64,000 bases of DNA from JBBROS01 sp965213845 (GCA_965213845.1 CBDCAI010000004.1:1302001-1366000); one strand, 5' to 3'. Counted from the stretch's first letter, positions 35,796-44,196 are shown. Notes: generated from the sequence alone by a model not told the origin. Program-made: numbers and translations.

Positions 35796-36005
35796 TCAAT
35801 CGGGGGCGAGTTGGCCGGCGAGGCGGCGGGCCAGGATCCAGCCGATGACGGCGGAGGCGGGGGCGCCGATGCAGACAAGGATGAGGCCGAGCGGTTGGCC
35901 GTTGACGGCGAGGTCCATGCCGACGCCGAGCATGAGGCCGCCGATGAGGCCGCCCGTGGTGCCCGACGCGATGCCAAGCCAGATGATGTCGCCGCGGGTG
36001 ATCAT
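35796..36005 (-). CDS. Small two-helix membrane protein, uncharacterised
   Basis: I do not recognise this 69-residue protein. It consists almost entirely of two hydrophobic segments (IIWLGIASGTTGGLIGGLMLG and LILVCIGAPASAVIGWILA) separated by a short VGMDLAVNGQPLG turn, with a basic loop RRLAG near the C-terminus. It should sit in the inner membrane. ATG 36005 (MITRGDI) is chosen because the rest of the longer frame is an rpsD-upstream shadow. It is divergent from rpsD. Confidence 0.6.
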   Translation of the reverse strand: MITRGDIIWLGIASGTTGGLIGGLMLGVGMDLAVNGQPLGLILVCIGAPASAVIGWILARRLAGQLAPD

Positions 36006-36032
36006 GGCCGGAACGTAGCGGGCCCGCCGGGT

Positions 36033-36061
36033 TTGACAAGGCGCGTGGCCGGGCCTACACG
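36033..36061 (+). promoter_or_regulatory. Candidate sigma-70 promoter for rpsD
   Basis: TTGACA at 36033-36038 is a perfect -35 box, followed after 17 bases by TACACG (36056-36061) as a -10-like box. It lies 135 bp upstream of the rpsD start and points the right way. Only the -35 is convincing. Confidence 0.45.
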
Positions 36062-36195
36062 CCCGCCACTGCCGGGAACGTGGACGGGCCTTCGGGGCCT
36101 GCGCCCGCCATCGCCTATTCCGGGCGGGGCCTACCGGTGCAACAAGCCGGATGAAGTCCAGAAGGGCTCGCGGCGTATAGAATGGAGACCCGCGC

Positions 36196-36813
36196 ATGAC
36201 CAAGCGCGTCGAAAGCAAATACAAGATCAACCGCCGCCTGGGTGTGAACCTGTGGGGCCGTGCGAAGTCGCCGATCAACAAGCGCGAGTATGGGCCGGGC
36301 CAGCACGGGCAGCGTCGCAAGCAGAAGCCGACCGATTTCGGCATCCAGCTGATGGCAAAGCAGAAGCTGAAGGGTTATTACGGCAACATCAGCGAGAAGC
36401 AGTTCCGCAAGTATTACGACGAGGCCGTGCGCCGCAAGGGCGACACCTCGGAGAACCTGATCGAGCTGCTGGAGCGCCGGTTGGATGCGGTCATCTACCG
36501 CATGAAGTTCGCCATCACCCCCTTCGCGGCCCGGCAGTTCGTCAACCACGGCCACATCACCGTCAACGGCAAGCGGGTGAACATCCCCAGCTTCCTGGTC
36601 AAGGACGGCGACGAGATCGAGGTGCGCGAGAAGTCCAAGCAGCTGGCCGTGGTGCTGGACGCGACGCAGAGCTCGGAACGCGACGTGCCGGACTACATCG
36701 AGGTGGACCACCGCACGATGAAGGGCCGCTTCGGCCGCGCGCCGAAGGTGTCGGACGTGCCGTATCCCGTGACGATGGAGCCGAACCTGGTCGTCGAGTT
36801 CTACTCGCGCTAG
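36196..36813 (+). CDS. rpsD: 30S ribosomal protein S4
   Basis: S4 is a primary 16S-binding protein that nucleates small-subunit assembly. The 205-residue product reads TKRVESKYKINRRLGVNLWG at the start and has the S4 RNA-binding domain QFVNHGHITVNGKRVNIPSF near residues 113-132, ending in EFYSR. Length is typical of alphaproteobacteria. GGAGA lies eight bases before the ATG. It stands outside any ribosomal protein operon, as is common in this class. Confidence 0.97.
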   Translation: MTKRVESKYKINRRLGVNLWGRAKSPINKREYGPGQHGQRRKQKPTDFGIQLMAKQKLKGYYGNISEKQFRKYYDEAVRRKGDTSENLIELLERRLDAVIYRMKFAITPFAARQFVNHGHITVNGKRVNIPSFLVKDGDEIEVREKSKQLAVVLDATQSSERDVPDYIEVDHRTMKGRFGRAPKVSDVPYPVTMEPNLVVEFYSR

Positions 36814-36830
36814 GCTTTCTTTGAAACAGG

Positions 36831-36852
36831 TCCGGGTGGCCATCCACCCGGA
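36831..36852 (+). terminator. Rho-independent-type hairpin after rpsD
   Basis: Arms TCCGGGTGG and CCACCCGGA form a perfect 9-bp stem around a CCAT loop, 17 bases after the rpsD stop. It is followed by a pyrimidine-rich tail (CCTTCTCC...TTCCCTCCCCCC) rather than a pure T run. It would separate rpsD from prfC. Confidence 0.65.
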
Positions 36853-36903
36853 GCCTTCTCCTGCTTCCCTCCCCCCTGGCCTCCTCCTGGACAGGCGAGC
36901 CCC

Positions 36904-38439
36904 ATGACCCCCACCGAAGAGATCGCCCGGCGCCGGACCTTCGCGATCATCTCGCACCCCGACGCCGGCAAGACCACGCTGACCGAGCGGCTGCTGCGGG
37001 CCGGCGGCGCGATCCAGCTGGCGGGAAACGTGCGCGCCAAGGGCGAGCGGCGGCGCACCCGGTCCGACTGGATGGGGATCGAGCGGGATCGCGGCATCTC
37101 GGTCGTGACCTCCGTCATGACGTTCGAGTATGGCGGCTGCGTGTTCAACCTGCTGGACACGCCGGGGCACGAGGACTTCTCGGAAGACACGTACCGCACG
37201 CTGACGGCGGTCGACAGCGCGGTCATGGTGATCGACGCGGCCAAGGGGATCGAGGCGCGGACGCGCAAGCTGTTCGAGATCTGCCGCCTGCGCGACATCC
37301 CGATATTGACGTTCATCAACAAGATGGACCGCGAGGCGCGGGACCCGTTCGAGATCGTGGACGAGGTGGCGAACACGCTGGCGCTGGACACGGCCCCGGT
37401 GACATGGCCCGTGGGCCGGGCATCGACCTTCGCCGGCACCTACGACGTGCGGACGCGGGCGCTGCACTTGACGGAGCCGCTGGCGCAGAGCGACCCGCGG
37501 ATGGTGCAGCTGGGAGAGGAGCTGGAGCTGGTGCAGGCGGCCCTGCCGGAGTTCGACCGCGCGGCGTTCGACCAGGGGACGCTGACCCCGGTGTTCTTCG
37601 GCAGCGCGATCAAGGAGATCGGCGTGTCAGACCTGCTGGACAGCCTGGTGGCGTTCGGGCCTTCGCCGCGGTCGCAGCCGGCGGACACGCGGACCGTGGT
37701 GGCGACGGAGGCCAAGCTGACCGCGCTGGTGTTCAAGATCCAGGCGAACATGGACCCGAACCATCGCGACCGCATCGCCTTCGCCCGGGTGTGTTCGGGC
37801 CGGCTGGAGCGGGGGATGCGGCTGCGCCAGGTGCGGACGGGCAAGTCGATCCCGCTGCATGCGCCGCAGTTCTTCTTTGCCCGGGACCGGCAGATCGCCG
37901 AGGAGGCCTATGCCGGCGATGTCGTGGGGATCCCGAACCACGGGACGCTGCGGATCGGCGACACGCTGACCGAGGACGAGGACCTGAACTTCGTGGGCGT
38001 GCCGTACTTCGCGCCGGAGCTGCTGCGCCGGGTGCGGCTCGATGACGCGATGAAGGCGAAGAAGCTGCGCCAGGCGCTGCAGGAGTTGGCGGAGGAGGGG
38101 GTGGTGCAGCTGTTCCGCCCGCAGGACGGCAGCCAGCCGATCGTGGGCGTGGTGGGCACGCTGCAGCTGGACGTGCTGATCTCGCGGATGCAGGGCGAGT
38201 ATGGCGTGGGGATCGGGTTCGAGCCGGTGCCCTACTCGCTGGCGCGCTGGGTGACGGGGGATCGGGCGCTGCTGGAGCGGTTCGTGTCCGAGAACCGGAC
38301 GGGCATGGCCGACGACGTGGACGGCGACCCGGTGTTCCTGGCCAGCAGCGCGTTCATGATGCGCCGGGCGGCCGAGCAGAACGCGGAGCTGACGTTCCGC
38401 GACATCAAGGACGTGCGGCCGGAGACGCTGGTGGCCTGA
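36904..38439 (+). CDS. prfC: Peptide chain release factor 3
   Basis: RF3 is a translational GTPase that recycles RF1/RF2 from the ribosome after termination. The 511-residue product shows all G motifs: G1 SHPDAGKTTLTE (~18-29), G2/RF3 segment ERDRGISVVTSVM, G3 DTPGHEDFSEDT and G4 NKMDREARDP. It then has the RF3-specific domains with FARDRQIAEEAY and the C-terminal LQLDVLISRMQGEYGV. Length is close to the usual 520-530. It is on its own between the rpsD terminator and an Lrp regulator. Confidence 0.95.
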   Translation: MTPTEEIARRRTFAIISHPDAGKTTLTERLLRAGGAIQLAGNVRAKGERRRTRSDWMGIERDRGISVVTSVMTFEYGGCVFNLLDTPGHEDFSEDTYRTLTAVDSAVMVIDAAKGIEARTRKLFEICRLRDIPILTFINKMDREARDPFEIVDEVANTLALDTAPVTWPVGRASTFAGTYDVRTRALHLTEPLAQSDPRMVQLGEELELVQAALPEFDRAAFDQGTLTPVFFGSAIKEIGVSDLLDSLVAFGPSPRSQPADTRTVVATEAKLTALVFKIQANMDPNHRDRIAFARVCSGRLERGMRLRQVRTGKSIPLHAPQFFFARDRQIAEEAYAGDVVGIPNHGTLRIGDTLTEDEDLNFVGVPYFAPELLRRVRLDDAMKAKKLRQALQELAEEGVVQLFRPQDGSQPIVGVVGTLQLDVLISRMQGEYGVGIGFEPVPYSLARWVTGDRALLERFVSENRTGMADDVDGDPVFLASSAFMMRRAAEQNAELTFRDIKDVRPETLVA

Positions 38440-38495
38440 CGCGTCGGCCGGCTGGGTCTTGACCGATTGGGGCGGCGGGCCCCAGACCCGGTGGC

Positions 38496-38954
38496 ATGGA
38501 CAGGATCGATCGCAAGCTGCTGGCGCTGTTGCAGGTGGACTGCACGCTGTCGTTGGCCGAGATGGCGTCGCAGGTGGGACTGTCGCAGACGCCGTGCTGG
38601 AAGCGCATCCAGCGCATGGAGGCGGATGGGGTGATCGAGCGCCGGGTCGCGCTGCTGAGTGCGGAGAAGCTGGGCCTGGGGTTGACGGTGTTCGTGTCGA
38701 TCGAGGCGGGGGACCACTCGCCGGACTGGCTCGGGCGGTTCGCGGTGGCCGTGGCGGGCTTCCCGGAGGTGGTCGAGGTGCACCGGATGGCAGGCGACAT
38801 CGACTACATGCTGCGTGTGGTGACACAGGACATCCCGGCCTATGACCGGTTCTACAAGCGGCTGATCGCCTCGGTCCCGATCAAGAACGTCAGCAGCCGA
38901 TTCAGCATGGAACGGGTCAAGAGCACGACGGCGTTGCCGCTGGAGCCGGTTTGA
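38496..38954 (+). CDS. Lrp/AsnC family transcriptional regulator
   Basis: A 152-residue feast/famine regulator. Residues 1-60 form the winged HTH (DRKLLALLQVDCTLSLAEMA, then GLSQTPCWKRIQRMEADGVI as recognition region). Residues 70-145 form the ligand-binding RAM domain (VTVFVSIEAGDHS... EVVEVHRMAGDIDYMLRVV). It probably binds an amino acid and controls amino-acid metabolism genes, perhaps elsewhere. No obvious target promoter is adjacent. Confidence 0.93.
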   Translation: MDRIDRKLLALLQVDCTLSLAEMASQVGLSQTPCWKRIQRMEADGVIERRVALLSAEKLGLGLTVFVSIEAGDHSPDWLGRFAVAVAGFPEVVEVHRMAGDIDYMLRVVTQDIPAYDRFYKRLIASVPIKNVSSRFSMERVKSTTALPLEPV

Positions 38955-39247
38955 TGCGGGATGGTGGCTTCCGGGTACGTACGCCGGTTTGGAGCTTTCG
39001 TCCGTACTCGGCCGGGCATGCTCCGCTTCGCGTTGCAGCACCTGATGGGGGCGACCTGCTCGGGAGAGCGAGATCCACGTGTCCTAGCCGAGACCGTCAT
39101 TAAATCTCTCACCAGGCCTCGCGATCCGCTGGATGAAAGCTGCCGTTTTCATCTACAGCCGGTTGCGGCGTCTAGGCTGACCAGCGATATTTCCAGCGGG
39201 GCATATGTTTCTATTGGTGATTTAGGATTGTTTGTTCGACGCTGAAA
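38955..39247. other. Lower-GC intergenic stretch with no convincing gene
   Basis: Base composition drops clearly below the neighbours here, with AT-rich pieces such as TTAAATCTC and TTTCTATTGGTGATTTAGG. A 94-codon frame exists on the plus strand (38961-39245), but its codons lack the strong G/C third-position bias of the region and it shows no protein motif. I regard the stretch as decayed foreign DNA. Confidence 0.5.
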
Positions 39248-39547
39248 TCAGAGACACGTCGCCTGATACTCACCTCCTATCGCTGTGAGCCGATCGTTTT
39301 CGTCAGATTTCCAGACGACCCGTGCGGTGAACCTACAGACGGGTCCGCTGCCGTCATATCGCAGGGCGTAGTGCTCCCCGTCTCGGGATGGGCTCCAGTC
39401 TTGGCGAATGAAGCTCTCCCGCTCGAGTTCCAGGCCCACATCGGCCATCGGGATCCAATTGGGAATTGTGCACTGCCCGACTACCCCGTTCAGCACGCCC
39501 TGCCACGCAGTGACAGGCTCATGGCGGTCATCCAGGTTTATCAGCAC
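39248..39547 (-). CDS. Uncharacterised 99-aa protein, possibly a fragment of an acquired gene
   Basis: I do not recognise this product. It reads like a real folded protein: three cysteines (CTIPNW, VCRFTARVVW, ATCL), alternating polar/hydrophobic strands and a C-terminal Cys-Leu. This suggests an all-beta secreted domain, but no signal peptide is present. The start is a GTG at 39547, with no clear ribosome site. It sits downstream of ypfJ in the same direction, in a patch of lower GC, so it may be the C-terminal fragment of a larger acquired gene. Confidence 0.4.
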   Translation of the reverse strand: MLINLDDRHEPVTAWQGVLNGVVGQCTIPNWIPMADVGLELERESFIRQDWSPSRDGEHYALRYDGSGPVCRFTARVVWKSDENDRLTAIGGEYQATCL

Positions 39548-39557
39548 CGTCGGTCGG

Positions 39558-39575
39558 GTAAGCTCGTGAGCTTAC
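39558..39575. repeat. Perfect 8-bp inverted repeat downstream of ypfJ
   Basis: Arms GTAAGCTC and GAGCTTAC flank a two-base GT centre, 26 bases after the ypfJ stop on that gene's strand. It may be a terminator stem without a T tract, an operator for the following small ORF, or the edge of the foreign patch. Confidence 0.6.
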
Positions 39576-39600
39576 GTGCGAACTACGACAGCGCTTGGGC

Positions 39601-40482
39601 TTATTGGGCGAAGGTGTTGCAGGCCTGCAGCGTGCCGGACTGGAAGCCGGTGGTGAGCCAGTGGACGCGTTGTTCGGACGAGCCGTGGGTGAAGCTGTCG
39701 GGCACGATGGCGCCGCGGCCGGATTGTTGGGCGAGGCGATCGTCGCCGATGGCGGCGGCGGTGTTGACGGCCTGGCGGAGGTCGTCGTCACCGATGTTGT
39801 GGTGGCGCTGGTTCATGTGGTTGGCCCAGACGCCGGCCAGGCAGTCGGCCATCAGCTCCGTCTTGACCGAGAGGCCGTTGGCGGTGCCGCGGCTGCCCTG
39901 CTGGTCGGCTTGCCGCTCGGCCTGCTGGATCTTCGGCAGCAGGCCGATCAGGTTCTGCACGTGGTGCCCGACCTCGTGCGCGATGACGTAGGCATAGGCG
40001 AAGTCGCCGCCGCCGCCCATGCGGCGCTGCATGTCCTGGAAGAACGACGTGTCGAGGTAGAGCTTGCGGTCGATCGGGCAGTAGAACGGACCCATGGCGG
40101 ACTGCGCGCTGCCGCAGCCCGACGCGGTCTGGCCGGAGTACAGCACCAGCGTCGGCTTCTCGTAGGCGTGTCCGCCCTGCTGCGGCAGGATCTGCGTCCA
40201 GACGTCTTCCGTCTCGCCCAGCACCCGGGCGACGAAGTTGCCGACCTGGTCGGTGGGCGCGCCCACGGCCGGGGCCTGCCGGCTCGCCTGCTGCTGCTGG
40301 GGGGCGGCTGCCTGCTCCACCACCTCGGCGCCGCCGATCAGGGTGCGGGGGTCGATCCCCGTCGCCCAGCCGATCAGCGTCAGGATGACGATCGCGCCGA
40401 TGCCCAGCCCGCCCGTAGCGACGCCGCCCATGCCGCGGCGGTCCTCGACGTTGTTCGAGGCGCGAAGGTCGTCTTCCTGCAT
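39601..40482 (-). CDS. YpfJ-type neutral zinc metallopeptidase
   Basis: A 293-residue predicted zinc protease of the YpfJ/KPN family. It has one N-terminal membrane helix (GLGIGAIVILTLIGWATG, residues 25-42), placing the body in the periplasm. The zinc motif is HEVGHHV at 169-175, and there are two conserved cysteines (SGCGSAQSAMGPFYCP). The region after the motif with ELMADCLAGVWANH supplies the third ligand. The ATG at 40482 starts a Glu/Asp-rich cytoplasmic leader. The physiological substrate is unknown. Confidence 0.9.
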   Translation of the reverse strand: MQEDDLRASNNVEDRRGMGGVATGGLGIGAIVILTLIGWATGIDPRTLIGGAEVVEQAAAPQQQQASRQAPAVGAPTDQVGNFVARVLGETEDVWTQILPQQGGHAYEKPTLVLYSGQTASGCGSAQSAMGPFYCPIDRKLYLDTSFFQDMQRRMGGGGDFAYAYVIAHEVGHHVQNLIGLLPKIQQAERQADQQGSRGTANGLSVKTELMADCLAGVWANHMNQRHHNIGDDDLRQAVNTAAAIGDDRLAQQSGRGAIVPDSFTHGSSEQRVHWLTTGFQSGTLQACNTFAQ

Positions 40483-40536
40483 GGCGGCATCTCCTGTCCC
40501 GGATGCTTTACGCGTAACGAGCCGTGTCGTTCCGCA

Positions 40537-41793
40537 TCAGGGGAAAAGGCCGCGCGTCTTCTTGGCGTCGCGGACGCGCTCGACGCCGATCGCCATGGCG
40601 GCCGTGCGTTCCGAGACGCCGTCCTTGGCGACGCGGGCCGACACCTTGTCGTACGCCTTGTCCAGCACCTGGCGCAGCTTCGTGTTGACCTCGTCTTCCT
40701 CCCAGAAGAACTGCTGCAGGTCCTGCACCCATTCGAAGTAGCTGACGACGACGCCGCCGGCGTTGCACAGGATGTCGGGCACGACGGCGATGTCCTTGCG
40801 CTGTTCCAGGACGCGGTCGGCGTCGGGCGTCGTGGGGCCGTTGGCGCCCTCGGCCAGGATGCGGCATTGCAGCCGGGCCGCCATCGCGCCGTCGATCACC
40901 CGCTCCATGGCGGCGGGGACCAGGATGTCGCACTTCTGGGCCAGCAGCGTGGCAGGGTCGGCCGCGAGCTCGGTGCTGAACCCGGCCAATGAGCGGTTCT
41001 TCGCGGCATAGGCCACGAGTGCCGCCACATCGAGGCCGCGGGCGTCGTAGTAGCAGGCGGTGTGGTCGCTGACGCCCAGCACCTTCACGCCGCGCTCGGC
41101 CAGCTCGGTCGCGCTCACGCTGCCGACGTTGCCGAAGCCCTGGACGATGGCCGTGGCGCCCAGGGGGGTGATCCCCGCGCGTTCGGCGGCGCGCATGGCC
41201 AGGTGGACGACGCCGCGGCCCGTGGCCTCGCGCCGGCCGACGGTGCCGCCCGAGGCGACGGGCTTGCCGGTGACGATCTCGGTGACGGTCTTGCCCTGAT
41301 ACATGGAGTAGGTGTCCATGAACCAGGCCATGACCTGCTCGTTCGTGCCCATGTCGGGGGCCATGACGTCGATCTGCGGACCGACGAAGGGGATCATCTC
41401 CTGCATGTAGCGGCGGGACAGGGCTTCCAGCTCGTGCAGGCTGAGGCTGGACGGGTCGACGGTGATGCCGCCCTTGGCGCCGCCATAGGGCAGGCCGGCC
41501 AGGGCGCACTTCCAGCTCATCCAGATCGCCAGGGCCGCGACCTCGCCCATGTCGACGCTGAGGGCGAAGCGGGTGCCGCCCTTGGTCGGGCCGAGGGAGA
41601 GGTGGTGCTGCACGCGGTAGCCATGGAAGACGGCCGTGCTGCCGTCGTCGCGATGGATGGGGCAGGCGACCGTCATGGCGCGCTTGGGGTACAGCAGGCG
41701 GGCCCGCTCGTCGTGCGGCAGCTCGATGTAGTCGGCGATGGTCTCGAACTGGTTCTGCGCCATCTCGAAAACAGGCCCGCTGTAGATGGTCAT
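40537..41793 (-). CDS. Glu/Leu/Phe/Val dehydrogenase (glutamate dehydrogenase type)
   Basis: A 418-residue NAD(P)-dependent amino-acid dehydrogenase interconverting glutamate (or a branched-chain amino acid) and its 2-keto acid. The catalytic lysine region is LAGLPYGGAKGGI, with the upstream HHLSLGPTKGGTRF substrate block. The Rossmann motif is IVQGFGNVGSVSA. Length fits the hexameric 420-residue class rather than the giant NAD-GDH. ATG 41793 (MTIYSG) is chosen over the longer frame because the preceding 22 residues are not conserved-looking. It is divergent from the MOSC gene. Confidence 0.9.
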   Translation of the reverse strand: MTIYSGPVFEMAQNQFETIADYIELPHDERARLLYPKRAMTVACPIHRDDGSTAVFHGYRVQHHLSLGPTKGGTRFALSVDMGEVAALAIWMSWKCALAGLPYGGAKGGITVDPSSLSLHELEALSRRYMQEMIPFVGPQIDVMAPDMGTNEQVMAWFMDTYSMYQGKTVTEIVTGKPVASGGTVGRREATGRGVVHLAMRAAERAGITPLGATAIVQGFGNVGSVSATELAERGVKVLGVSDHTACYYDARGLDVAALVAYAAKNRSLAGFSTELAADPATLLAQKCDILVPAAMERVIDGAMAARLQCRILAEGANGPTTPDADRVLEQRKDIAVVPDILCNAGGVVVSYFEWVQDLQQFFWEEDEVNTKLRQVLDKAYDKVSARVAKDGVSERTAAMAIGVERVRDAKKTRGLFP

Positions 41794-41885
41794 GTTGGTT
41801 CGCCCCGCGTTGTGCATCGTCTGTAGCCGAAACGGTCGTCGCGTCCCATCCCCGTCCACCCCGGATTTGCCAGAAAGGACCTGCC

Positions 41886-42380
41886 ATGCCGCCCCATCCC
41901 GACTCGCCCCTCGCCCGCCTGCTCGGGGCGCCGATGCGGCCCGGGCGCCTGGACTGGATCGGGCTGCGGCTGGCCCGGCGCGGCGGGATCGCTTCGGTCA
42001 CGGAGGTGGCGCTCGACCCGGTTCAGGGCGTGGTCGGCGACCGGTATGCCGGCGGCAGCGGCACCCGCGCGGTCACGCTGATCCAGGCGGAGCACCTGGG
42101 GGCGATCGGCGCCTATCTCGGCACCGGGCCGGCCAGCCCGCTGCAGCTGCGGCGCAACCTGGTGGTGTCCGGGCTGAACCTGCTGGCGGTGAAGGACGGC
42201 ATCCTGGTCGTCGGGCCCGCCGTGCTGCAGGTGACTGGGCTGTGCCACCCGTGCTCCCGCATGGAGGAGGAGTTGGGGCCGGGCGGCTACAATGCCGTGC
42301 GCGGCCATGGCGGCCTGACCGCGCGGGTGCTGCAGGGCGGCACCATCCGGGTGGGCGACGCCTGTGTTCGCCGAAGCTAG
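41886..42380 (+). CDS. MOSC domain-containing protein
   Basis: A 164-residue single MOSC domain, the sulfur-carrier fold found at the C-terminus of molybdenum cofactor sulfurase. Family features are VVGDRYAGGSGTRAVTLIQ, the strand LRRNLVVSGLNLL, and the conserved cysteines in GLCHPCSRMEE, of which one would carry the persulfide. Free-standing MOSC proteins are thought to handle sulfur or molybdopterin; the partner is unknown. It lies upstream of serA with about 110 bp between. Confidence 0.88.
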   Translation: MPPHPDSPLARLLGAPMRPGRLDWIGLRLARRGGIASVTEVALDPVQGVVGDRYAGGSGTRAVTLIQAEHLGAIGAYLGTGPASPLQLRRNLVVSGLNLLAVKDGILVVGPAVLQVTGLCHPCSRMEEELGPGGYNAVRGHGGLTARVLQGGTIRVGDACVRRS

Positions 42381-42491
42381 GGCACGAGGCCGATCCGTCA
42401 TGGCTGCCATGACCGTGCTGGCGTATGCGGGGGCCCGCTGGCTCCTGTAGCCAAGCGATCCCAGCTTGCCCCTCAGCTTGACGGATGCCCC

Positions 42492-43748
42492 ATGGCCGAC
42501 CTCAACAATCCGCTCCGCGCCCTGCTGCTCGAGGGGATCAACGACAGCGCCGCCGCGCTGCTGACCGATTCGGGCTTCGATGTGGTGCGGGTGCCGGGTG
42601 CCATGGACAGCGCCGCATTGGCCGCCGCGCTGTCGAAAGGCGTCAACCTGCTGGGCATCCGCTCCCGCTCGCAGCTCGATGCGGCCGCGCTGGCGGCGGC
42701 GGGCGGCACGCTGCTGTCCGTCGGGTGCTTCTCCGTCGGCACGGACCAGGTGGACCTGGATGCAGCCCGGGCGCAGGGGGTTCCGGTGTTCAACGCGCCG
42801 TTCAGCAACACCCGCAGCGTGGCGGAGCTGGTGATCGGCGAGATCGTGATGCTGATGCGCCAGGTGCTGCCGCGGTCGGCGGCGGCGCATGCCGGGGCCT
42901 GGTCGAAGTCGGCGGTGGGCTCGCACGAGGTGCGGGGCAAGACGCTGGGAATCGTCGGCTACGGCAACATCGGCACCCAGCTTTCGACGCTGGCCGAGGC
43001 GATGGGGATGCGGGTGATCTACCGCGACCGGGCGGACAAGCTGCGGCACGGCAACACGGAGCCGGCGGGCAGCCTGGCCGAGCTGCTGGCGGCCAGCGAC
43101 GTCGTGAGCCTGCACGTGCCGGAGACGCCGGAGACGGCGGGCATGATCGGCGCGGCGGAGCTGGCGGCCATGCGGCGCGGCGCGTATCTGATCAACAACA
43201 GCCGGGGTTCGGTGGTGGACCTCGATGCGCTGGCGGCCGCCGTGCGGAGCGGGCACCTGGCCGGGGCCGCGGTCGACGTGTTCCCGAAGGAGCCGGCCTC
43301 GAACAAGGACGTGTTCCGGACGCCGCTGCAGGGGCTGGAGAACGTGATCCTGACCCCGCATGTCGGCGGCTCGACCGAGGAGGCGCAGGAGCGAATCGGC
43401 GCGGAGGTGGCGCGCAAGCTGGTGGACCATGCGTTGTCGGCGGCGACGGCGGGGGCGGTGAACTTCCCGCAAGTGCAACCCTCGTTGCCGCGGCCCGATG
43501 CCGTGCGGTTCGCGCATGTGCACCGCAACGTGCCGGGCGTGCTGGGGCGGGTGAACGCGGTGCTGTCGGCGGCCGGGTTGAACGTGGTGGCGCAGCATCT
43601 GCAGACTGATGGCGACACCGGGTATGTGGTGGTGGATGCGGAGATCGCCGAGGCGCAGACCTGGCCGGGCGGGCTGGTGGCGGCGGCCGTGCTGTCGGAG
43701 CTGCTGGGCGTGCCCGGCACGGTGCGGGCCCGGGTCATCGGCGGCTAG
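42492..43748 (+). CDS. serA: D-3-phosphoglycerate dehydrogenase
   Basis: SerA catalyses the first step of serine synthesis, oxidising 3-phosphoglycerate. The 418-residue product has the 2-hydroxyacid dehydrogenase core: VGCFSVGTDQVDL, Rossmann glycine motif GIVGYGNIGTQ (~157-167), substrate Arg in NNSRGSVVDL and catalytic His in LTPHVGGSTEEAQ. It ends with an ACT domain (HRNVPGVLGRVNAVL... GYVVVDAEI) that gives serine feedback in the E. coli-type enzyme. The length matches that short (~410-residue) class. It converges with the repeat-bearing small gene. Confidence 0.94.
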   Translation: MADLNNPLRALLLEGINDSAAALLTDSGFDVVRVPGAMDSAALAAALSKGVNLLGIRSRSQLDAAALAAAGGTLLSVGCFSVGTDQVDLDAARAQGVPVFNAPFSNTRSVAELVIGEIVMLMRQVLPRSAAAHAGAWSKSAVGSHEVRGKTLGIVGYGNIGTQLSTLAEAMGMRVIYRDRADKLRHGNTEPAGSLAELLAASDVVSLHVPETPETAGMIGAAELAAMRRGAYLINNSRGSVVDLDALAAAVRSGHLAGAAVDVFPKEPASNKDVFRTPLQGLENVILTPHVGGSTEEAQERIGAEVARKLVDHALSAATAGAVNFPQVQPSLPRPDAVRFAHVHRNVPGVLGRVNAVLSAAGLNVVAQHLQTDGDTGYVVVDAEIAEAQTWPGGLVAAAVLSELLGVPGTVRARVIGG

Positions 43749-43763
43749 CGTCTGTCCGGACAT

Positions 43764-44162
43764 TCAGACCCGGCCGTGCGCGGCCCCCAAGGCGGCCACG
43801 GCGGCATGCAGCGCCGCGAGCGTCTTTTCGGCCTGGATGCGCGCCGGGGTGTGGGGCGCCTCGTCGTCGTTCAGCTGTTCCTGCAGCTCGGCGGCGTCGC
43901 GGCTCAAGCTGTCCCACATCGGCTCGATCCGGGCCTGCGCCGCGGCCTGGGTGATCTCGGGCTCCTCGGCCCAACCCGCGACGATCTCGCCCACCAGGCG
44001 GGTCACGCGGTCCGGCGCGGCGCCGGCCCGCAGCAGCGGCGCGAGCCGGGCCAGCGCCAGGCCGACGGGCGACAAGCCTGGAGGCGACAAGCCTGGGTGC
44101 GACAAGCCTGGGGGCGACAAGCCTGGGTTTGACAAGCCTGGGGGTTGCTCGGGTTCGTCCAT
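43764..44162 (-). CDS. Uncharacterised protein with N-terminal Gly-Leu-Ser-Pro pentapeptide repeats
   Basis: I do not recognise this 132-residue protein. Residues ~6-30 are five copies of a G-L-S-P/N/H-P unit encoded by a 15-bp tandem repeat. They are followed by a helical Ala/Leu/Glu-rich body (VTRLVGEIVAGWAEEPEITQAAAQ, then EPMWDSLSRDAAELQEQL) that could form a helical hairpin. No signal peptide or membrane helix is visible. ATG 44162 is taken as start, although the frame is open to 44231. The gene is divergent from the MYG1-like gene by 34 bp. Confidence 0.6.
   Translation of the reverse strand: MDEPEQPPGLSNPGLSPPGLSHPGLSPPGLSPVGLALARLAPLLRAGAAPDRVTRLVGEIVAGWAEEPEITQAAAQARIEPMWDSLSRDAAELQEQLNDDEAPHTPARIQAEKTLAALHAAVAALGAAHGRV
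44071..44145 (+). repeat. 15-bp tandem repeat, 5 copies, coding for pentapeptide repeats
   Basis: Five consecutive units GACAAGCCTGGGGGC, with the last four bases varying (GAGGC, GGTGC, GGGGC, GGTTT, GGGGT). On the minus strand they encode Gly-Leu-Ser-x-Pro/Pro-type pentapeptides. Unit length is a multiple of three, so copy changes keep the frame. Confidence 0.92.
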
Positions 44163-44196
44163 CGCGTCATCTAGCCCTTTCGAGAGTGTTCCAGCC

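Noticed and set aside
38961..39245. 94-codon plus-strand ORF downstream of the Lrp regulator
   Set aside because: No ribosome site worth the name, weak third-position bias and no recognisable motif.
44071..44145. Possible CRISPR or iteron origin
   Set aside because: Five 15-bp direct repeats could mimic iterons, but they are inside a coding frame, no Rep gene is near and the window is ordinary chromosome.
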